Below are positions 7,066 through 14,371 of a DNA stretch of 14,857 nt, in pieces. Source of the stretch: Deltaproteobacteria bacterium (GTDB lineage Bacteria; Desulfobacterota; Desulfobulbia; Desulfobulbales; VMSU01); the NCBI GenBank assembly GCA_021789795.1, contig JAJYJA010000048.1, positions 1-14,857 of the forward strand, read 5' to 3'. Below the pieces are notes generated by a model. It was not told the DNA's origin. It searched no databases and saw only the letters and a program-made list of their open reading frames with translations. Both the position numbers and the translations under genes were made by a program. The first letter of the stretch is position 1, and every line of letters starts with the position of its first letter.

Positions 7066-8361
7066 ATGAAGAATCGACTCAGCTTCCCCCTCTTAAACCA
7101 GGCCGGGCCCTTCGCCACCCTGCATCACCCGCCCGACGAGGGCCTCTTTTCCGCCGAGAACCGGGGGCTGGTGCGCCAGATGCGCCAGGAGGGCCTCACC
7201 ACCCGCTTCCGGGCCATCCGGGGCCAGATCTTCGACTTCCTAAACGTCACGAGCTTCAAAGGGGTTAGGCAGCTCCTCCACGACCGAGGCCGCCGCCAGG
7301 AGATCAACCGCCGCTGCGCCGCCCTCCTGGGCAACATGTTCGGGCTAGACGGCAGCGAGCGGGAGATCGTCAGCGCCATCAACGGCTACTCCCGCACCGC
7401 CGACGGGGTAATCCGCTACCTAAAGGCCAAGGTGATGGCCACCTACGCCGCCAACATCGAGATGACCAACGAGATCGACGCCATCTCGAGCCCGGTCGAC
7501 CTGCTGCTCATCATCTTCGACGACCGCTACCACAAAAAGGCCCGCTTCGAGGCCAAGCGCAAACTGATCCTGATGGGACTCGCCGGCTCCATCGACCAAC
7601 GGGAACGGGAGACCGGCATCGAGGGCAAGTTCTACGACTTCCTAAACTTCCTAAACGACAACGTCTGGAGCCAGAGGAGCAAGATCGGCGAGCTGGAGTT
7701 GGCCTATCTCCTAAGCCAGCACGAGCCGGAAAATTTCGCCTGCCAGTCGGTGCGGGTGATCTCCCCGGATGAGGCCCGGGCCGTCGAGCCGCGGCCCGGC
7801 CAGAAGCTGACCCTGATCAAACGCCGCCGCTTCCAGGCCGGCGGGCGGGAGGTGCCCATCTACGTCTCGATCAGGAAGAAGCCGCCCGAGGCCAAGGTCT
7901 TGAAGCTACTGCGCAAGGGCGAGGAGAACCCGGCGGTGGCGGTGGACGACGAGCTGGGCCTGATGGCGGTGCTCGACTCGGTGGCCGAGGTCAAGCTCTT
8001 CTTGACCCACCTGACCCAAAGCGCCATGCGGGCCGAGTCCTTCATGACCCTCGAGGAGATCTCCGACACCCTGACCGGCGGCCACCATCATGGCGGCATC
8101 GGCAGCTCAAGGCTCACCCCGATGTTCAAGTTCTTCGCCCGCATGGGCGGAATGCGGGTGGAGTTCATCATCCACAGCAACAAGACCTATCTGAACTACA
8201 TCTACCAGCGGGACATCTCCCACGACGAGTACGAGATCAAGCGCATCTTCGACTCCGGGGTGGCGGAGATGCTCTTTCCCCAGGACATCTATTACCTGGA
8301 CATGGCCGACATCAAGGAGCGCCAGCTCCGCCAGTGCCGCCGCCAGATCGAGGAGGGATGA
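7066..8361 (+). CDS. Uncharacterised protein, possible RelA/SpoT-like nucleotidyltransferase fold
   Basis: I do not recognise this 431-residue protein with certainty. It is soluble and lacks a signal peptide. The first half is mostly helical and charged. The second half has a layout resembling the (p)ppGpp-synthetase domain: a basic strand VSIRKK (267-272), a helix with KLLRKGEE, an acidic strand DDELGLMAVL (294-303), and later VEFIIH (365-370), which resembles the EVQIRT motif. This resemblance is by eye and incomplete; the usual RxKSxxS and Y-Q-S-H motifs are not clear. The ATG at 7066 (AGGT just upstream) is preferred to an in-frame TTG at 7033. The stop is 3 bp before the radical SAM gene, so the two are probably co-translated. 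Confidence 0.6.
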   Translation: MKNRLSFPLLNQAGPFATLHHPPDEGLFSAENRGLVRQMRQEGLTTRFRAIRGQIFDFLNVTSFKGVRQLLHDRGRRQEINRRCAALLGNMFGLDGSEREIVSAINGYSRTADGVIRYLKAKVMATYAANIEMTNEIDAISSPVDLLLIIFDDRYHKKARFEAKRKLILMGLAGSIDQRERETGIEGKFYDFLNFLNDNVWSQRSKIGELELAYLLSQHEPENFACQSVRVISPDEARAVEPRPGQKLTLIKRRRFQAGGREVPIYVSIRKKPPEAKVLKLLRKGEENPAVAVDDELGLMAVLDSVAEVKLFLTHLTQSAMRAESFMTLEEISDTLTGGHHHGGIGSSRLTPMFKFFARMGGMRVEFIIHSNKTYLNYIYQRDISHDEYEIKRIFDSGVAEMLFPQDIYYLDMADIKERQLRQCRRQIEEG

Positions 8362-8364
8362 ACG

Positions 8365-9396
8365 ATGAGCGCCCCTGATTTGACCATTACCGAGGCCATG
8401 TTCTACCATCCGCTCTCGGACGGGACGGTACGTTGCGAATTATGCCGGATGGGCTGCCGGATCGGGCCGGGCGAGCGGGGCCGCTGCGGGGTGCGGGAGA
8501 ACCAAGGCGGCGTCCTGGTCAGCCTGGTCTATGGCCGGCTCTGCGCCGAGCACCTCGACCCGATCGAGAAAAAGCCCCTGTTCCATGTCCTGCCGGGAAG
8601 CCTGACCTACTCCCTCGCCGCCCCCGGCTGCAACTTCCGCTGCCGCCACTGCCAGAACTACGCCATCTCCCAGGTGCCGGCCAGGGCCGCGATCCAAGGC
8701 GCGGTCAGGCGGCCCGAGGAGGTGGTGGCGCGGGCCACGGCCCACCGCTGCCCCTCGCTCTCCTACACCTACACCGAGCCGACCGTGGCCTTCGAGTTCG
8801 CCCTGCACACCGCCCGGCTGGCTAGGCAGGCGGGGCTGAAAAACATCTTCGTCACCAACGGCTACATCAGCCCCGAGCCCCTGACCGCCATCGCCCCGGT
8901 GCTCGACGCGGCCAACATCGATCTCAAGGGCTTTAGCGAGCCTTTCTACCGGGAGGTGGTGGGGGCGAAACTGTCGGCGGTGCTCGACACCATCATCGAT
9001 TACCGGCGGCACGGGATCTGGATCGAGCTTACCACCCTGATTATCCCCGGATTAAACGACAGCGAGGCGGAGCTGAAAGGCATAGCCAGCTTTATCGTCA
9101 ACCATCTGGGGGCCGACACCCCCTGGCACGTGAGCCAATTCTACCCCACCTACCAGTTGACCGACCGGCCCCGCACCCCGGTTGCCACCCTGCGCCTGGC
9201 CCGCGACCTCGGCCTGGCGGCGGGGCTGCGCTACGTGTACGAGGGCAACGTCCCCGGCGCCGGGGGCGAGGACACCCGCTGCCCCGCCTGCGCCGCAACC
9301 GTCATTGCGCGGCGCGGCTTCACGGTGCTCGAAAACCGGCTGCGCCAGGGCCATTGCCCGGACTGCGGGGCCGAGATCGCCGGGGTCGGCCTGTGA
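8365..9396 (+). CDS. amrS: AmmeMemoRadiSam-type radical SAM enzyme (AmrS-like)
   Basis: This 343-residue protein has the radical SAM cluster motif CNFRCRHC with C89, C93 and C96 (CX3CX2C). An N-terminal cysteine-rich segment (CELCRMGCRIGPGERGRCGVREN) and the LDPIEKKPLFH stretch are typical of the PflA-like AmmeMemoRadiSam group. A C-terminal CPAC...CPDC pair could hold a zinc or a second metal. SAM is reductively cleaved to a 5'-deoxyadenosyl radical; the target of this subfamily is not established. Usual partners AMMECR1 and MEMO are not in this window. GGAGGG at the end of the upstream gene supplies the ribosome-binding site. Its stop overlaps the GTG start of the next gene. Confidence 0.88.
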   Translation: MSAPDLTITEAMFYHPLSDGTVRCELCRMGCRIGPGERGRCGVRENQGGVLVSLVYGRLCAEHLDPIEKKPLFHVLPGSLTYSLAAPGCNFRCRHCQNYAISQVPARAAIQGAVRRPEEVVARATAHRCPSLSYTYTEPTVAFEFALHTARLARQAGLKNIFVTNGYISPEPLTAIAPVLDAANIDLKGFSEPFYREVVGAKLSAVLDTIIDYRRHGIWIELTTLIIPGLNDSEAELKGIASFIVNHLGADTPWHVSQFYPTYQLTDRPRTPVATLRLARDLGLAAGLRYVYEGNVPGAGGEDTRCPACAATVIARRGFTVLENRLRQGHCPDCGAEIAGVGL

Positions 9397-10007
9397 GTCA
9401 AAACCCGCCCTTCCCCGACCGGGCCGCCGAGCTAAGCCTAGAGCGGGCCGAGGCCGCCCTTGCCCGCCCGCCCCGCCTAGGGGTCAGCGCCTGTCTGCTC
9501 GGCCACCCGACCCGCTACGACGGCGGCCACCGGCGGCACGAATTCATCGCCGGTTTCTTGGCCCGCCGCCTGGAACTGGTGCCGATATGTCCCGAGATGG
9601 AGGCCGGGTTGGGCGCCCCCCGCGAGACCATGCAGCTAACCGGCGACCCCGAGCGGCCCCGGCTGGTCACCACCGAGACCGGCCTCGACCGCACCGAGCT
9701 CATGGAACGCTGGGCCCGGCAGCGGGCGCGGGAGATCGAAGCGGAAGGGCTGGACGGCTTCATCCTCAAGGGCGGCTCACCGTCCTGTGGCCGGCAAGGG
9801 GTCAAGGTGCGTCTGGACTCCGGGGAGGTGGTCAGGGAGGGGATCGGGCTGTTCGCCAAGGCCCTGGGGCAACGGCTCCCCCACCTGCCGGTGATTGAGG
9901 AAACCGCCCTGGACGATCCGGGGGCCTGGGAAGAATTTATCCGCCGGACAGGTGCCGGAAGCGCCGGCAACTTGGGCCTCAAAAAACAAAAAGGGTCTAT
10001 CCCTTAA
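9393..10007 (+). CDS. DUF523 / TudS-like [4Fe-4S] protein
   Basis: This 204-residue protein has the three DUF523 signatures: GVSACLLG with C34, PICPEMEAGLG with C66, and LKGGSPSCG with C132. A DUF523 member, TudS, was shown to be a thiouracil desulfidase whose [4Fe-4S] cluster is held by three cysteines, so desulfuration of thiolated pyrimidines is the best guess; other substrates are possible. The GTG at 9393 overlaps the amrS stop (GTGA), a translational-coupling arrangement, and is preferred to an upstream TTG at 9354. The family core ends near residue 190. The last codons (LKKQKGSIP) are encoded within the terminator of the opposite-strand tRNA gene. Confidence 0.85.
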   Translation: MSQNPPFPDRAAELSLERAEAALARPPRLGVSACLLGHPTRYDGGHRRHEFIAGFLARRLELVPICPEMEAGLGAPRETMQLTGDPERPRLVTTETGLDRTELMERWARQRAREIEAEGLDGFILKGGSPSCGRQGVKVRLDSGEVVREGIGLFAKALGQRLPHLPVIEETALDDPGAWEEFIRRTGAGSAGNLGLKKQKGSIP

Positions 10008-10021
10008 ACGAGATAAACCCT
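9981..10021 (-). terminator. Rho-independent terminator of tRNA-Lys
   Basis: Read on the - strand, AGGGTTTATC (10021-10012) pairs with GATAGACCCT (10001-9992) in a 10-bp stem with one G-T wobble, followed at once by TTTTTGTTTTTT (9992-9981). It lies 14 nt beyond the tRNA 3' end. It overlaps the 3' end of the convergent DUF523 gene. Confidence 0.88.
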
Positions 10022-10034
10022 CATGTCTTTTATT

Positions 10035-10110
10035 TGGTGGGCCATCCCCGGATCGAACGGGGAACCTGCTGATTAAGAGTCAGATGCTCTGCCAGTTGAG
10101 CTAATGGCCC
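10035..10110 (-). tRNA. tRNA-Lys, anticodon CTT
   Basis: This 76-nt gene on the - strand folds as a canonical tRNA. The acceptor stem GGGCCAT pairs with ATGGCCC, the D arm contains AGCTCAACTGGCAGAGC, the T arm contains CCCCG-TTCGATC-CGGGG, and the CCA end is encoded. The 7-nt anticodon loop CTCTTAA gives anticodon CTT, reading AAG (lysine). The outermost anticodon-stem pair is a mismatch (T27-C43). It has its own promoter and terminator. Confidence 0.96.
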
Positions 10111-10121
10111 GAAAGGCCATT

Positions 10122-10150
10122 TTTATAGCACGGCGGATTATCAAGGTCAA
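10122..10150 (-). promoter_or_regulatory. Sigma-70 promoter of tRNA-Lys
   Basis: On the - strand, TTGACC (10150-10145) and TATAAA (10127-10122) are separated by exactly 17 bp. The -10 box ends 12 nt before the tRNA 5' end, so the start site falls only a few nucleotides upstream of the mature tRNA. Both boxes are near consensus. Confidence 0.82.
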
Positions 10151-10194
10151 GGGGGAAAAGGCGCCCACCGGGATTTTTTTGCAAGGAGGGGAAC

Positions 10195-11373
10195 ATGTTG
10201 CTGAAAAACCGTTTGCAACCGGTATTCGAGCGGCTACGCCGGCAAGGGCTCCCCTTGCGCCTCCGGCTCTGGGACGGAGCCGAGGTCAACCTCTCCCCCG
10301 CCCCCAAGGTGACGATCGCCATCCCCGCCGCCGCCTCGCTGCGCCACCTCGCCAACCCAAGCCTCGACAACCTGGGCCGCGCCTACGTGGAGGGGGCGAT
10401 CGACGTGGAGGGCAGGCTCACGGACGTGATCGAGGTCGCCGCCGGGCTGGCCGCCGGGAACGCCAGACCCAGGAAGGGACTGGCGTTCTTCAGACGCCCG
10501 GCGCGGCACGACCGCCAGCTGGACGCGGAGGCCATCGCCTACCACTACGACCTGTCCAACGAATTTTACCGCCAGTGGCTCGACCGGGGCATGGTTTACT
10601 CCTGCGCCTATTTCCGCGACGAGGCCGACACCCTGGAACAGGCCCAGGAACAAAAGATCGACCACATCCTGCGCAAGCTAAACGTCCGACCCGGCAACCG
10701 GCTGCTCGACATCGGCTGCGGCTGGGGGGCGCTCATCATCCGGGCGGCGGAGAAGTTCGGGGCCCAGGCCCTAGGCATCACCCTGTCGCGCAACCAGTGC
10801 GAACTGGCCCGGGAACGGATTGCCGCCCTCGGGCTCAAGGGCCGTTGCGAGGTGCGGATCGAGGATTACCGGGACGTAACCGGCCACTTTGACTGCATCG
10901 CCAGCGTCGGGATGTTCGAGCACGTCGGCTTCAAGAACCTGCGCGCCTACTTTGGCCGTATCCGGGAACTGCTCACCGACGACGGCATCGCCTTGAACCA
11001 CGGCATCACCGCCACCGACGCCGAGGGAGGGGGCGGCGACTTCATCCGGCGCTACGTCTTCCCCCACAGCGAACTGCCCCCGATCGGCCTCACCCTGCGG
11101 GAGATGCTGGCCGCCGGGCTGGAGCCGGTGGACGTGGAAAACCTGCGCCGCCACTACGCCCTGACCCTCGGCCACTGGGCCGAACGCTTCGAGGCGGCGG
11201 GGGAGCGGCTCAAGGAGTTGGTCGGCGAGAAACGCTGGCGCATCTGGCGGGTCTATCTGGCCGGCTGCGCCCACGGTTTCGCCCAGAACTGGGTCGCCGT
11301 CCACCAGGTGCTCGCGGTCAAGACCGGCGCCGCCCCCCTGCCGCTGACCCGCGACTACATCTATCACATTTAA
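10195..11373 (+). CDS. cfa: Cyclopropane-fatty-acyl-phospholipid synthase
   Basis: This 392-residue enzyme transfers a methylene group from S-adenosylmethionine to cis double bonds of membrane phospholipid acyl chains. An N-terminal lipid-binding domain (about 1-115) precedes a Rossmann methyltransferase domain. The SAM motif LDIGCGWG spans 171-178. Residues matching the E. coli active site are visible: C137 in YSCAYF, E242 in GMFEHVG, and H269 in NHGIT. AAGGAGGGG lies directly upstream of the ATG at the right distance. The upstream gap contains the divergent tRNA-Lys promoter, and no clear promoter for this gene was identified. RecD follows after 7 bp, so the two probably share a transcript, although the functions are unrelated. 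Confidence 0.95.
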   Translation: MLLKNRLQPVFERLRRQGLPLRLRLWDGAEVNLSPAPKVTIAIPAAASLRHLANPSLDNLGRAYVEGAIDVEGRLTDVIEVAAGLAAGNARPRKGLAFFRRPARHDRQLDAEAIAYHYDLSNEFYRQWLDRGMVYSCAYFRDEADTLEQAQEQKIDHILRKLNVRPGNRLLDIGCGWGALIIRAAEKFGAQALGITLSRNQCELARERIAALGLKGRCEVRIEDYRDVTGHFDCIASVGMFEHVGFKNLRAYFGRIRELLTDDGIALNHGITATDAEGGGGDFIRRYVFPHSELPPIGLTLREMLAAGLEPVDVENLRRHYALTLGHWAERFEAAGERLKELVGEKRWRIWRVYLAGCAHGFAQNWVAVHQVLAVKTGAAPLPLTRDYIYHI

Positions 11374-11380
11374 GCCGGAC

Positions 11381-13231
11381 ATGACAAAAATACCAGCGCC
11401 TGGCCGCCCGGATCATTCGGACCACTTCGACGGCCTGAGCCGGCACTACTACCGTCTCTTCTCCCGGCTGACGCCAGAGGACGGGGAGCTGATCTGGATC
11501 AGCGGCGCCCTGGCGGTGCAGTCGGTGCTGGACGGCCACTCCTGCCTGTCCTTGAGCCATTATGCCGAACGCCCCCTCCTGGCCGCCGCCGGGGAAGGCC
11601 AGGACGAAAGCCCCGGCTACCGGCTACCCGGGGCCGGGGACTGGCAGGCGGCGCTCATGGCCAGCCGCCTGGTAGGCCCACCCGAGGGGGAGACGGCCCT
11701 GGTGCTCGACCAGGGACGGCTCTACCTACGCCGCTATTTCGACTACGAGGCCCGGCTGGCCGGAGAGATCCGGCGGCGGGCGGCCCTGGCTGGCCATCCC
11801 CCCGAACGGGTGACCGGCCCCCTGGCGGAACTATTCCCCGCCCCAGGCGATGAAACAGACTGGCAGATGGTGGCGGCGGCCATCGCGGCCATGAAGAGGC
11901 TATGCCTGATCTCCGGCGGACCCGGTACCGGCAAGACCCATACCGTCATCCGGATCATCAAGCTCCTGCGCCGGCTGGCCGGGGAAGAACGGCCCCGGAT
12001 AGCCCTCGCCGCCCCCACCGGCAAGGCGGCCAGCCGCTTGCAGGAGGCCATGCGCCTGTCGGGCGCCGAAGAGGGCCTCACCGCCCAGACCATCCACCGC
12101 CTGCTGGGTGCCATCCGCCACTCCCCGTATTTCCGCCATCACCGGGAGCATCGGCTGCCGCTCGATGTCCTGATCGTCGACGAGGTATCGATGGTGGACC
12201 TGGCCCTGATGACCAAGCTGGTGGAGGCGATGCCGGACGAGGGCCGCCTGATCCTCCTGGGCGACCAGGATCAACTCTCCTCGGTGGAGGCGGGCCGGGT
12301 GCTGGCCGATCTCTGCGGGGAAGACCAGGGCTACTCCCCGGAATTCGCCGCCCAACTGGAAATCGCGACCGGCGCCTGGGTGCCGGGTTCAGGGCTCGGC
12401 ACCCAGGCGCACCAGGACAATCGGCGGGAACGAAACCCCCTCGGCGACTGCCTGGCACGGTTACGGAAGTCATACCGCTTTGAGTCCGGCGGGGGCATCG
12501 GCCGCCTGGCGGCGGCGGTGCTGGCGGGCGACGCGGAACTGGCCACCAACTGCCTGGCGGCGGGGGGAGAGACCGGCATCAGCCCCCCGGCGGCGGTGGG
12601 CTGGGGCCGGCGGACGGACGAGGAGCGGCTGGCGGCCCGGCTCATCAAGGCCTACGCCCCCCTGCTGGCGGCCCAGAAGCCGGAGACGGCCCTGCAGGCC
12701 CTGGGAACATTTCAAGTCCTGTGCTCCCACCGTCAGGGGCCCTGCGGCACGCTTACCGTCAACCGCTGGCTTACCGAGACCCTGGCCCGGCGAGGACTGA
12801 TCCGCCTGACCGGGGACTCGGAGTGGCACCCGGGCCGGCCGGTCATCGTCACCGGCAACCACTACGACCTGCGGCTCTTCAACGGCGACCTAGGCGTCGC
12901 CCTGGCCGACGACGCCGGGGAACTGAAGGTGTACTTCCCCAGTCCCGACGGGGGCTTGAGGGCCATCTCTCCGGGCCGGATGCCGGCTCACGAGACGGCC
13001 TTCGCCCTCACCGTCCACAAGAGCCAGGGCTCGGAGTTCGACGAGGTGCTCCTTCTGCTGCCCGAGCAACCCTCCCCGCTGGTGAGCCGGGAGCTGATCT
13101 ACACCGCCATCACCCGGGCCCGGCGGCGTTTCGAACTGTGGGGCGGCGCGGAGACCGTCGTCTGCGGGGTGCGGGCCAGGAGCGAACGTCACACCGGCCT
13201 CTCCGCACGGCTGATGACGGGAAATACGTAG
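11381..13231 (+). CDS. recD: RecD, exodeoxyribonuclease V alpha subunit / 5'-3' DNA helicase
   Basis: This 616-residue protein is a superfamily 1B helicase. Motifs in order: Walker A GGPGTGKT (179-186), a second GK motif APTGKAASRLQEA, Walker B VDEVSMVD, motif III GDQDQL (294-299), motif IV SYRF, motif V TVHKSQGSEFD (544-554), and motif VI YTAITRARR (574-582). The length and the LGDQDQLSSVEAGRVLADLC segment fit RecD of RecBCD better than the longer RecD2 proteins. RecD drives the 5'-ended strand through the RecBCD complex during break repair. recB and recC are not adjacent: cfa precedes it and a prenyltransferase-like gene follows. They may lie elsewhere, or the protein may act alone. Only a weak ribosome-binding site (CCGG) is visible. 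Confidence 0.92.
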   Translation: MTKIPAPGRPDHSDHFDGLSRHYYRLFSRLTPEDGELIWISGALAVQSVLDGHSCLSLSHYAERPLLAAAGEGQDESPGYRLPGAGDWQAALMASRLVGPPEGETALVLDQGRLYLRRYFDYEARLAGEIRRRAALAGHPPERVTGPLAELFPAPGDETDWQMVAAAIAAMKRLCLISGGPGTGKTHTVIRIIKLLRRLAGEERPRIALAAPTGKAASRLQEAMRLSGAEEGLTAQTIHRLLGAIRHSPYFRHHREHRLPLDVLIVDEVSMVDLALMTKLVEAMPDEGRLILLGDQDQLSSVEAGRVLADLCGEDQGYSPEFAAQLEIATGAWVPGSGLGTQAHQDNRRERNPLGDCLARLRKSYRFESGGGIGRLAAAVLAGDAELATNCLAAGGETGISPPAAVGWGRRTDEERLAARLIKAYAPLLAAQKPETALQALGTFQVLCSHRQGPCGTLTVNRWLTETLARRGLIRLTGDSEWHPGRPVIVTGNHYDLRLFNGDLGVALADDAGELKVYFPSPDGGLRAISPGRMPAHETAFALTVHKSQGSEFDEVLLLLPEQPSPLVSRELIYTAITRARRRFELWGGAETVVCGVRARSERHTGLSARLMTGNT

Positions 13232-13340
13232 AAAAATCTATTATTATGACATCTTAATTGCTGTATATTGCTAGCAAAGGACGAACTAATTCTTGGCGCC
13301 GCCAACTTAACGGACTTAACAATCAGGACAGGAGGGAGAA

Positions 13341-14144
13341 ATGTTGCCGGTGGAATGGGGATCAGTGGTCGCTTACGTCTCCTTGCTCGCCAAGGCGGAG
13401 GGCGGGTTCGGGGCCACCCGCCGATTGCCGGCCACGGCGGAGGATACCTTTCACGCCCTGGCCATCTTCCGGGTGCTCGACCAGTGGGCGCACCTGCCCG
13501 GCCCCCTCGCCGCCTGCCGGGAGAACCAGGGGCTCAAGGGATACCTGAGACAACGGCTGAACGGACGCCAGCTCGACGCCAAGACGGTGTTCCAACTGCA
13601 CGCCACGGCCCGGCTGATGGCTCTCCCAGCCACCGCGACCACGGCCATCGAGGGGTTGGCCGCGGGGCATTTCCACCGCCACCCCTCCCTGCACACCGCC
13701 TACCACGCCGCCCTGGTGCTGGGGCACGCCTTGCTCCCGCAGCTGGAAGAGCGCCTGGGCGACGAATGGGCAGCGCGTCTCCTACCGGAACGCGCCACCA
13801 GTGAGGAACTGATGATGTGGCTGGCGCTCCAGCAGGCGGTGGGCGTCACCCCCCAGGCCGACCGGCGGGCGGAGCTGGGCCGCTGGTTTGGCGACTGCCA
13901 GGGCCCTGACGGCGGCTTCGGCTTCCTGCCGGGCACCACCTCGTTCATGGAGAACTGCCACTTCTGCCTGCGGGCCCTCGCCCTCCTGGAGGCCCGACCC
14001 CGCGATCCCCAAGGGGCGCTGGCCTTCATCACCAGCTGCCAGACCGTCAACGGCGGCTTCGGACGGCGGGCCAAGGCCGCGCCCTTCCTCGACGCCACCT
14101 ATCACGCCGTCAGCGCCCTGATGCTGCTGGACAAACGGCGCTAA
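13341..14144 (+). CDS. Prenyltransferase-beta / squalene-cyclase-like alpha-toroid protein
   Basis: This 267-residue protein carries at least three repeats of the prenyltransferase/squalene-oxidase type, each with a GGFG turn followed by a helix: 21-24, 191-194 (DGGFG) and 238-241 (NGGFG). After the second comes E204-N-C206, and after the third D251-A-T-Y-H255. In protein farnesyltransferase beta, D-x-C and a later YH histidine bind the catalytic zinc, so a metal site is possible with Glu for Asp. It is shorter than eukaryotic beta subunits (about 400 residues) and lacks the DxDD motif of cyclases. AGGAGGGAG precedes the start. The 109-bp gap after recD is AT-rich and may hold a promoter. No alpha subunit or CaaX substrate is visible nearby. 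Function unknown. Confidence 0.72.
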   Translation: MLPVEWGSVVAYVSLLAKAEGGFGATRRLPATAEDTFHALAIFRVLDQWAHLPGPLAACRENQGLKGYLRQRLNGRQLDAKTVFQLHATARLMALPATATTAIEGLAAGHFHRHPSLHTAYHAALVLGHALLPQLEERLGDEWAARLLPERATSEELMMWLALQQAVGVTPQADRRAELGRWFGDCQGPDGGFGFLPGTTSFMENCHFCLRALALLEARPRDPQGALAFITSCQTVNGGFGRRAKAAPFLDATYHAVSALMLLDKRR

Positions 14145-14201
14145 CCCGCCCCGGCCTCCCCCCCAGGGAGGGCAAGACCAGAGGGGGCGCCCTTCCGGCA
14201 G

Positions 14202-14233
14202 ACCCGCACGGATACTGGCCGGGCGGGTTTTTT
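14202..14233 (+). terminator. Rho-independent terminator after the prenyltransferase-like gene
   Basis: ACCCGC (14202-14207) pairs with GCGGGT (14223-14228), extended by an inner CGG/CCG, and is followed by TTTTTT. It lies 57 nt after the stop and separates this unit from the membrane fusion protein gene. Confidence 0.85.
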
Positions 14234-14234
14234 A

Positions 14235-14263
14235 TTGTCCGTCCCCGCCCCGGGTGGTATGGT
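14235..14263 (+). promoter_or_regulatory. Candidate sigma-70 promoter with flanking inverted repeat
   Basis: TTGTCC (14235-14240) and TATGGT (14258-14263) are spaced by 17 bp, each matching consensus at four of six positions. The start would be near 14270. An inverted repeat, ATTGTCC (14234-14240) with GGACAAT (14272-14278), brackets the promoter and could be an operator. Tentative. Confidence 0.35.
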
Positions 14264-14281
14264 GGTGGGCTGGACAATCCC

Positions 14282-14326
14282 GGCTAGCCCGCTTATAGCT
14301 GGCCTCCAGCCCTAAGCGGGGTAGCC
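14282..14326 (+). other. Large stem-loop in the 5' leader of the membrane fusion gene
   Basis: GGCTAGCCCGCTTA (14282-14295) pairs with TAAGCGGGGTAGCC (14313-14326) at 13 of 14 positions. Inside it, GCTGG (14298-14302) pairs with CCAGC (14306-14310) around a CCT loop. No poly-T follows, so it is not a terminator. It begins about 12 nt after the predicted transcription start and ends 45 nt before the ATG. Confidence 0.75.
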
Positions 14327-14371
14327 TAGCCCGGCGCCACCTCCAGGCCAGAACAAATAACGCAGGTCTCC

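Noticed and set aside
9182..9898. 238-codon + strand frame across amrS and the DUF523 gene
   Set aside because: Out-of-frame with both recognised proteins; Arg/Pro-rich, no motif.
10160..10182. GC-rich stretch then seven Ts before cfa, possible attenuator
   Set aside because: Only a 3-bp stem (CCC/GGG) precedes the Ts, too weak for termination.
10104..10892. 262-codon + strand frame starting in the tRNA and running over cfa
   Set aside because: Shadow of cfa, which has its own strong ribosome-binding site and all active-site motifs.
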